Shown here: in pieces, positions 1-4,941 of the stretch | Layout: every line of letters begins with the position of its first letter | Numbering within the stretch: the stretch's first letter is position 1 | NCBI GenBank assembly: GCA_943328715.2 | Contig: CALQBB020000066.1 | Span: 1-5,946 of the forward strand | Reading direction: 5' to 3' | Length of the DNA: 5,946 nucleotides | Origin: Polynucleobacter meluiroseus | GTDB taxonomy: Bacteria > Bacteroidota > Bacteroidia > Flavobacteriales_D > Crocinitomicaceae | The notes under the pieces: model-generated | Told to the model about the DNA's origin: nothing | Database searches by the model: none | The model's input: the letters and a program-made list of their open reading frames with translations, nothing else | Translations under genes and position numbers: made by a program

Positions 1-404
1 GCGGTAAAGGTCAGTTAAGCGCCGCGATGGAATCCATAGAGGAACTCGGTATTTCGGATCAAGTCAGCGTTTTTGGACTAGCGAAACGAATGGAGGAATT
101 ATTTCGTCCAAACCATTCGAAGTCCATTGTTTTAGACCGGCGCTCGAAGGGACTGAAATTGGTTCAGCATATGAGGGATGAAGCCCATCGTTTCGGGATT
201 ACACATCATAGAAATAAGCGCAGTAAAAATTCGTTTCAAACAGAATTATCGGACATTAAAGGCATCGGCGAGAAAACTTGGACACTTCTACTTCAGGAAT
301 TCAAGTCTGTCGAGAAAATAAAAGCATGTTCCCAAGAAGAATTGGCAAAAAAAATAGGACAAGCAAAAGCGCTTGTCCTATTGAATTATTTTCAAGCGAA
401 GTGA
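1..404 (+). CDS. uvrC: UvrC, excinuclease ABC subunit C (3' end only)
   Basis: This is the C-terminal 133 or so residues of UvrC, the nuclease that makes the dual incisions around DNA lesions after UvrA/UvrB recognition; the frame is open to the left edge. The visible protein begins at GKGQLSAA, the tail of the conserved DGGKGQ motif of the RNase H-like endonuclease domain, so the Asp before it (a catalytic residue in characterised UvrC proteins) is just outside the window. Next comes the hallmark RDEAHRF block (His codon 186-188, the expected third catalytic residue) and HHRNKRSK. The end is a helix-hairpin-helix DNA-binding region, with IKGIGEKT as the first hairpin and a degenerate second one (EELAKKIGQAKA). 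An internal ATG at 27 is not the true start, because conserved UvrC sequence continues upstream of it. The stop TGA (402-404) directly touches the stop of the opposing protease gene. The last codons also form a strong hairpin (353-382). Confidence 0.96.
   Translation, partial: GKGQLSAAMESIEELGISDQVSVFGLAKRMEELFRPNHSKSIVLDRRSKGLKLVQHMRDEAHRFGITHHRNKRSKNSFQTELSDIKGIGEKTWTLLLQEFKSVEKIKACSQEELAKKIGQAKALVLLNYFQAK
347..392 (-). terminator. Intrinsic terminator of the M43 protease gene, inside the uvrC 3' coding end
   Basis: Positions 353-364 (AATAGGACAAGC) and 371-382 (GCTTGTCCTATT) form a perfect 12-bp inverted repeat around a 6-nt loop (365-370). On the minus strand the hairpin starts 22 nt after the protease stop and is followed at once by a T run (the complement of A347-A354, two of which sit in the stem). 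This is a textbook rho-independent terminator for the protease. On the plus strand the tail is weaker (GAATTATTTT, 383-392) and the hairpin lies before the uvrC stop, so any plus-strand termination here would produce a non-stop uvrC message. The same bases encode the IGQAKALVLL stretch of UvrC. The hairpin is seen directly; its activity is inferred. Confidence 0.8.
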
Positions 405-2597
405 TTACTTCACGATAAACGGTAATGTTTTTTGTCCATTTGAACTCACCATCACTAACTGATACATTCCAGCAGCAAGTTCTTGTGTATTCATCATGAC
501 TAAGTTTTTACCTTCTTTAGCTTTCACTAAGTGTTTTTGAATAACTTTCCCTGAAAGATCAATCATCGAAATCGTCAAGTCATCTGAATTCGGAAGATCA
601 AACGAAACATTCAATTCATCATCCGCTGGATTAGGGAACATTTCTAAATGAGAAATGAAAGATTGCTCCACGATACCCGTAACGAGTTCGTTGGATGGGC
701 TACCATTATACAAATTGATGTCGTCCAGATAAATGTTATTTCCTCCCTCGCCTTCAAAACGGAAAAGCACGCGGAATTTATCCGTAAAATAATTGCTCGT
801 TACATTCGTCATGTGCACAGTAACCCAATCCGTTTGTGAAGTCGGTTTCCAAGATATCGTAGATGTCAAGGAAGAAAGTTGATTCCCTTGAATTGTTTTA
901 CGCTGAATCCAATCTGCCCCGCAATCACCAGAGATGAATACTTTTAAGTACTCATAGTTAGCAGTTAATACTTTGCGATACGCATAGCGGAAACTTAAGG
1001 TAACTGTTCCTGTTGAAGGCACCGTTGATAAATCAATTTGAGAAGAAGTCAACTCATCTATGTTTGCTGTACCTTGTCCAAAATTCATCAATTTAGCACT
1101 TTTGGCGCCTGAATAACCGGTTGTTGATTCGATGGTCCAAGCATTATTTGCAGAGGAAGAAAATACATCCCATTCTTGGATATTCGATAAACTTGAATAA
1201 TTTTCAAATCCCTCCCAGAATGGAAGAGAAGCAGCTGTGTTCAATACATGAATAAAATTGTTTTTGATTTCGCTGTCCGACAATGTTCCATCGGAGGATG
1301 TTAATTGAACTGTGTAGAGTCCTGGAGTGTCGAAAACAATCGTTGGATTCTGACTTGTTGCTGAAGTACCGTTTGAGTAAGACCAGCCAGTTGCAGGAGT
1401 AACGGTCCATGTCCATGAATTTGCTACATTGTAAGAATCGTCTGAAAAAGCAATTTCATCACCATTACAAATCGTTGTTTTATCCGCAGTAAACTCCGCT
1501 TTACATAAATAAAGAACGCCATTTCCTCCAACTGCCGCGAGATTTGATGTTGACCATAAATTTGCGCGTCCAGTGTTTGTCGATTGCAATGCTGTTCGCA
1601 TACGTGTTCGTTGACCTTGCGTAAACATTTTAGAACAATAAGAATAGTCCATGTAATTCTCAACGTTATCGCGCATGTCAAATCCCCAGTAAGCATTATC
1701 ATTACTACAAGTATTTGAGTTCAACAAACAAGCGGTCACACCAATACATGTAGGGGTATCCTGGACTTGATCTCCATTTCCTGAGCAGCTTCCAGCCGTT
1801 CCAGGATTATTATTTGACCCCCAAGTATGGGACAGGTTTAACCAGTGGCCAACTTCGTGTGTTAACGTCCGACTTGTTCCAACAGAACTAGTTCCAATAG
1901 AACCAACATAATCGTGTAGTACCCAAATTCCATTTGTCATTTGACTTCCTGAGAAACCAGAAGGATTCGTAGTATATCCAGCCGCTCCACCAATTTCACC
2001 ACAAATAAATACATTCATGTATTTATTTCCTGGCCATTGTCCTTGATATACATCATTTCCAGCAACGATTGCATCCACTTGGTTACCACCGTCACTTCCA
2101 TCATAACTAATGGTATTGTACGTTCTCGTGATCCCTTTGAAACATGTTCCGTTTGGTGCCTTCGTAGCTAAAACAAATTCGATTTCTATATCCGCCGGCA
2201 TACCAACAAAATCAGGATGAACAGTTGCCGTATCCGCATTTTGCTTTCTGTAGTCCCTGTTTAAAATAGCAAGGGCATCCATAATTTGTTCGTCCGAAAT
2301 ATTTTCAACTCCATTCATGTGAAGGACATGGAACACAACCGGAATTTTATAAATAGTCGCTTTTTCAGAGCCACCTTTTTTTGATAGTATTTCAAATTCT
2401 GCGTCATCCAATTCTTTGGCTTTCACATAGGCAGGATTCTTCATTAATTCCGCCTGTTTTTTATGCTGAATACAATATTCAATTGTTTCGCCTTGGCGCA
2501 TGTTTCCCGGATCTGGAATGCGTTTTTGTTGAGAAAAAGCATTCATGGAAATGGTTAAAACAGATAAAAAAGATAGGAGTAGTTTTCTTTTGTTCAT
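405..2597 (-). CDS. Secreted M43 family zinc metalloprotease with PKD-like, MAM-like and T9SS sorting domains
   Basis: A predicted extracellular pappalysin/cytophagalysin-type metalloprotease. Residues are numbered from the longer start at 2618 (737 aa). I prefer the ATG at 2597 (residue 8), because MNKRK followed by a hydrophobic run to about residue 29 is a clean signal peptide, and because the candidate promoter leaves a usual leader only for this start. A pro-region (about 31-88) precedes the catalytic domain (about 89-355). That domain carries the zinc motif HEVGHWLNLSH (254-264), with Asn where HExxHxxGxxH has Gly, and a Met-turn NYMDYSYC (321-328, Met323). Several Cys (159, 206, 278, 291, 297, 304, 328) probably form disulfides. 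A PKD-like domain (about 378-458) and a MAM-like jelly-roll domain (about 466-637, ending in IYLDDINLY) follow. The tail (about 658-737, MFPNPADDELNV...GMYQL) is a type A T9SS sorting domain, so export by signal peptide and then PorSS is inferred. The substrate is unknown. Confidence 0.93.
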   Translation of the reverse strand: MNKRKLLLSFLSVLTISMNAFSQQKRIPDPGNMRQGETIEYCIQHKKQAELMKNPAYVKAKELDDAEFEILSKKGGSEKATIYKIPVVFHVLHMNGVENISDEQIMDALAILNRDYRKQNADTATVHPDFVGMPADIEIEFVLATKAPNGTCFKGITRTYNTISYDGSDGGNQVDAIVAGNDVYQGQWPGNKYMNVFICGEIGGAAGYTTNPSGFSGSQMTNGIWVLHDYVGSIGTSSVGTSRTLTHEVGHWLNLSHTWGSNNNPGTAGSCSGNGDQVQDTPTCIGVTACLLNSNTCSNDNAYWGFDMRDNVENYMDYSYCSKMFTQGQRTRMRTALQSTNTGRANLWSTSNLAAVGGNGVLYLCKAEFTADKTTICNGDEIAFSDDSYNVANSWTWTVTPATGWSYSNGTSATSQNPTIVFDTPGLYTVQLTSSDGTLSDSEIKNNFIHVLNTAASLPFWEGFENYSSLSNIQEWDVFSSSANNAWTIESTTGYSGAKSAKLMNFGQGTANIDELTSSQIDLSTVPSTGTVTLSFRYAYRKVLTANYEYLKVFISGDCGADWIQRKTIQGNQLSSLTSTISWKPTSQTDWVTVHMTNVTSNYFTDKFRVLFRFEGEGGNNIYLDDINLYNGSPSNELVTGIVEQSFISHLEMFPNPADDELNVSFDLPNSDDLTISMIDLSGKVIQKHLVKAKEGKNLVMMNTQELAAGMYQLVMVSSNGQKTLPFIVK

Positions 2598-2631
2598 AGT
2601 GATATTGTTTTCTAGCATAATAGTTCAGCGT

Positions 2632-2662
2632 TAAAATTAATGAATTATTCATTATTTTACAA
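2632..2662 (-). promoter_or_regulatory. Candidate Bacteroidota-type promoter of the protease gene
   Basis: Read on the minus strand there is TTG (complement of 2660-2662), a 20-nt spacer, and TAATTTTA (complement of 2632-2639). This matches the Bacteroidota pattern TTG-N17-23-TAnnTTTG with one mismatch, the last G being A. Transcription would start near 2626, which gives a leader of roughly 30 nt to the preferred ATG at 2597 but only about 8 nt to the alternative ATG at 2618. The region is very AT-rich, so a chance match is possible. Confidence 0.4.
2638..2654. repeat. 17-bp palindrome, possible operator
   Basis: TAATGAAT (2638-2645), a central T (2646) and ATTCATTA (2647-2654) form a perfect 8-bp inverted repeat. 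It lies within the spacer, and touches the -7 box, of the candidate protease promoter; it is also about 50 bp upstream of the candidate thioesterase start site. One half recurs as an imperfect direct copy, AATTATTTCAT (2661-2671) against AATTATTCAT (2643-2652), 18 bp apart. The geometry would suit a dimeric regulator, but AT-rich DNA makes such palindromes by chance. Confidence 0.3.
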
Positions 2663-2691
2663 TTATTTCATAAAGACAACACATCAAAAAG

Positions 2692-2730
2692 TACATTTGT
2701 TTCAGGGTGCTTGATATTTCACTAATTTTG
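2692..2730 (+). promoter_or_regulatory. Two candidate -7 boxes (TAnnTTTG) for the thioesterase gene
   Basis: Two exact matches to the Bacteroidota -7 consensus TAnnTTTG occur upstream of the ATG at 2736: TACATTTG (2692-2699) and TAATTTTG (2723-2730). The first would give a leader of about 30 nt but has no clear TTG at the -33 position. The second has a TTG at 2697-2699, 23 nt upstream and at the limit of the accepted spacing; it would start transcription at or within a few bases of the ATG, giving an almost leaderless message. The first is the more conventional choice. No Shine-Dalgarno sequence is visible before the ATG. Confidence 0.45.
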
Positions 2731-2735
2731 TCCTT

Positions 2736-3251
2736 ATGAAAGCAGTTAAAGCATGTGATACCTTATCGATTTCCACGAAAGTTGTATTGCCAAACGACAC
2801 GAATACTTTGGGTAATTTATTCGGTGGACAATTATTGGCTTGGATGGATGTCATTGCCAGTGTTTCAGCACATCGTCATTGCAAACGCGTAGTTGTTACA
2901 GCATCGGTTAACAATGTTTCATTCCAGAAACCAATTAACCATGCTTCCATTGTTACCTTAGAAGCGAAAGTCTCTAGGGCATTTAATTCCTCTATGGAAA
3001 TATTTGTCGACGTTTTCGTTGAGGACAATCTAACGGGAGCAAAAGAAAAATGCAACGAAGCCATTTATACATTTGTAGCTGTGGATCAAAATGGAGGTCC
3101 TATACAAGTGCCAGAACTAATCCCTGAAACGGCAGAAGAAATAGAACGATACGAAGGTGCGCTTCGACGCAAACAACTCAGTTTAATTTTGGCTGGAAAA
3201 ATGAAGCCTTCGGAGGCGACGGAATTAAGAAAATTATTCTTGGAAGTCTAA
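2736..3251 (+). CDS. Acyl-CoA thioesterase, hotdog fold (YkhA/YciA type)
   Basis: A 171-residue cytoplasmic hotdog-fold enzyme predicted to hydrolyse acyl-CoA thioesters to free acid and CoA. The N-terminal signature PNDTNTLGNLFGGQLLAWMD (residues 19-38) carries the expected family Asn and Gly-Gly positions and Asp38, the likely catalytic acid by analogy with YciA. It is followed by ASVSAHRH (41-48), TASVNNVSFQKPI (55-67), SSMEIFVDV (85-93) and TFVAVDQNGGPIQVPELIPET (112-132). This order, including the C-terminal VPELIPET and charged helix, follows Bacillus YkhA-type hydrolases more closely than the shorter YciA. The length is normal for a single-hotdog member, which would work as an oligomer. 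The gene appears monocistronic, divergent from the protease, and its stop TAA overlaps the stop of the opposing GT9 gene by 4 nt. The chain-length preference cannot be read from the sequence. Confidence 0.92.
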   Translation: MKAVKACDTLSISTKVVLPNDTNTLGNLFGGQLLAWMDVIASVSAHRHCKRVVVTASVNNVSFQKPINHASIVTLEAKVSRAFNSSMEIFVDVFVEDNLTGAKEKCNEAIYTFVAVDQNGGPIQVPELIPETAEEIERYEGALRRKQLSLILAGKMKPSEATELRKLFLEV

Positions 3252-4234
3252 TCCATTAGAACGCTTGACGCAATGGCTTTTGCATCGTGCTTGGTCATGC
3301 AATGAAAGTGCTTTTTTGGACATTCTTGGAATCCAATTTTTGAACACGGACGACAGGCAAGTCCTTCAACTTGAAAGATTTTATCCGTTTTTGTCCCCTC
3401 GGGTCTGTAGGGACTCATCCCAAATTCCGGCGTTGTATTCCCCCAAATAGAAATGATTTGTGTGTCAAAACAAGCCGCAATATGCATCATTCCGGTATCA
3501 TTTGTTAGTAAACTTTTCGCCTGAGAAACCACACTTGCGGATTCTAGAATTGTTAATTTACCACAGGTATTTACCAAGCTTTTAGAAGGGCATTTTTCGA
3601 TCAACCAATCGCCGATTTCTCGGTCCATTTCCCCTCCTATGAGCACAATATTTCCATCGATTTCTTGAATAATTTCCGCCCATTTTTCCTTGGGAACTCG
3701 TTTCGTTTTAAATTGTGCACCGATCGCAATGGCAACAAACGGACCTTGTATATTCGGGAAGCGTTCCGGGATGATGACTCTGTCCGATAAAGGAACCGTA
3801 AAAGTGTTTCTGGTTTGGTCCACCGAATGAATGCCCAAGACCTTCAAAGTATCCAAATATCGGTCTACAATATGCATATTGGGCATGACCTTCAACTTCC
3901 ATTTGGTAAAAAGCCATTTACGTATGTTCAACTTGTCGAAACGAGCAATTTTCGCCGAACTGCCAAAGGTTAATCTTCTCGTTCTTAAGTTATTGTGTAG
4001 ATCGATGATGTAATCAAATTTTTCCTTTTTCACCTCATCCTTGAACGAAGAAAAGGAATCAGAAAGTAAATGAAATTGATCAATTCCCTCTGCTCCGAGC
4101 AGTAAGGTTTCAAAGCTTTTTTTACTCGCAAAGTGTATTTTTGCTTCTGGGAAGGACTTTCTTATCGCGTTCACAACCGGGAAAGTGAGGACGATATCAC
4201 CGATAGAACTGAAGCGAATAAGAAGAATTTTCAA
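3248..4234 (-). CDS. Glycosyltransferase family 9 (ADP-heptose:LPS heptosyltransferase-like)
   Basis: A 328-residue GT-B glycosyltransferase resembling WaaC/WaaF/RfaF enzymes, which transfer heptose from ADP-heptose to the LPS core at the inner face of the cytoplasmic membrane. The N-terminus KILLIRFSSIGDIVLTFPVV (2-21) is the family signature, with Asp13 aligning with the catalytic Asp of E. coli WaaC. The C-terminal nucleotide-sugar half shows AIAIGAQFKTKRVPKEKW (168-185), IVLIGGEMD (196-204), NTCGKLTILE (222-231) and LLTNDTGMMHIAA (242-254). A Cys cluster (294, 297, 305, 312) ends the protein. The start codon is TTG (4232-4234): no in-frame ATG lies upstream before the preceding gene, and the next Met would remove the signature. 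The gene follows the membrane protein by 38 nt and is probably in its operon. The donor and acceptor are inferred from the family only; another surface glycan is possible. Confidence 0.9.
   Translation of the reverse strand: MKILLIRFSSIGDIVLTFPVVNAIRKSFPEAKIHFASKKSFETLLLGAEGIDQFHLLSDSFSSFKDEVKKEKFDYIIDLHNNLRTRRLTFGSSAKIARFDKLNIRKWLFTKWKLKVMPNMHIVDRYLDTLKVLGIHSVDQTRNTFTVPLSDRVIIPERFPNIQGPFVAIAIGAQFKTKRVPKEKWAEIIQEIDGNIVLIGGEMDREIGDWLIEKCPSKSLVNTCGKLTILESASVVSQAKSLLTNDTGMMHIAACFDTQIISIWGNTTPEFGMSPYRPEGTKTDKIFQVEGLACRPCSKIGFQECPKKHFHCMTKHDAKAIASSVLMD
3277..3317 (+). terminator. Possible weak terminator of the thioesterase gene, inside GT9 coding sequence
   Basis: CTTTTGCAT (3277-3285) can pair with ATGCA (3297-3301) plus AAAG (3305-3308), leaving a 3-nt bulge and an 11-nt loop. 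The hairpin is followed by T6 (3312-3317), about 60 nt past the thioesterase stop. The stem is AT-rich and bulged, so this is only a candidate. It would lie in the sequence encoding the Cys-rich C-terminus of the opposing GT9 gene. Confidence 0.25.
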
Positions 4235-4272
4235 GGGTTTGTAGATTAAAGGTTCCTTCGAAAGTACAAAAT

Positions 4273-4941
4273 TTACTTCGGACTTGTGTTTTGGAAAAGC
4301 ACACGATTAGGATCCAATTGTGCTTCCAAACTCGTAAAAAATGCTGAACGTTCTGTTTTTTCTACGCAATCAATTGGAAAAGATAATTGAAGGTCCTGAA
4401 TGTAATCAAAATACACTGTTTGTTGACTCACACTCACTTTTCGGAGTCCAGCAAGGTATATTAATATGATTTCGCGATCGCTCACCAATACCGCCTTAGA
4501 GGTAATTCCTACTCTAAAGTTATTTTTCACGTTTGCCAATAAAAAAATCATTGATTCCAAAGCGAAAAACACCAATACTGAGCTAATAAAAATTGCTTGA
4601 TCTGTTACGTAGTAATAAGATAATGCGAGGAAAAACAGCACGATGGACTCGATAGAAGTATATAGAATCACGCGTTGTTTGCGTTCACGGCTGATGGTGC
4701 CATTCCATGCATATTTTGAAGTTTTTGCGGTCATAAAGACACCCATCCATCGACGAACAGAACGACGCAAACTGATGATGGCATAGACCATTCCAAGTCC
4801 TAAAAATACCTCAAAACGATACAATAAATTAGCACCTGTTGTATTCAGAAAATCAATGGGTAAATCGAAGCCAACAAAAACCGACAATAACATGGTTGGA
4901 AATGTGACCACCAATAATAAAACATTGATAAAACTATTCAT
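4273..4941 (-). CDS. Four-helix membrane protein of unknown function with a soluble C-terminal domain
   Basis: I do not recognise a named family for this 222-residue protein. Four hydrophobic segments are visible: about 6-24, 44-58, 91-111 and 115-136. Between helices 2 and 3 is a strongly basic loop (LRRSVRRWMG, then RERKQR), which by the positive-inside rule should be cytoplasmic and puts both termini in the cytoplasm. Residues from about 140 to 222 look like a soluble beta-rich domain (FRVGITSKAVLVSDREIILIY, then VSVSQQTVYFDYIQDLQLSF), somewhat like small bacterial PH-like domains that follow paired helices; this resemblance is an impression. The ATG lies inside the end of the DUF349 gene (8-nt overlap), suggesting translational coupling, and the GT9 gene follows 38 nt later. 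A link to the envelope is suggested by these neighbours only. Confidence 0.8.
   Translation of the reverse strand: MNSFINVLLLVVTFPTMLLSVFVGFDLPIDFLNTTGANLLYRFEVFLGLGMVYAIISLRRSVRRWMGVFMTAKTSKYAWNGTISRERKQRVILYTSIESIVLFFLALSYYYVTDQAIFISSVLVFFALESMIFLLANVKNNFRVGITSKAVLVSDREIILIYLAGLRKVSVSQQTVYFDYIQDLQLSFPIDCVEKTERSAFFTSLEAQLDPNRVLFQNTSPK

Noticed and set aside
27..29. ATG as the start of a separate 125-residue gene
   Set aside because: The codons before it encode GKGQLSAA, part of the conserved UvrC core motif, so it is an internal Met of uvrC.
648..839. Open frame on the plus strand within the protease gene
   Set aside because: It runs antisense to well-conserved T9SS/MAM-like coding sequence and has no recognisable protein features. 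The other short antisense and out-of-frame stretches within the protease, GT9 and DUF349 genes were rejected for the same reason.
3197..3217. Minus-strand hairpin GCCT-CCGA-AGGC followed by TTCATTTTT as the GT9 terminator
   Set aside because: The stem is only 4 bp and the T run is displaced by 4 nt. It is too weak to annotate, although it is in a suitable position about 30 nt past the stop.
3247..3260. Inverted repeat TCTAAT-CC-ATTAGA as a shared terminator at the thioesterase/GT9 junction
   Set aside because: It allows only a 5-bp AT-rich stem with a 4-nt loop and has no T run on either strand.
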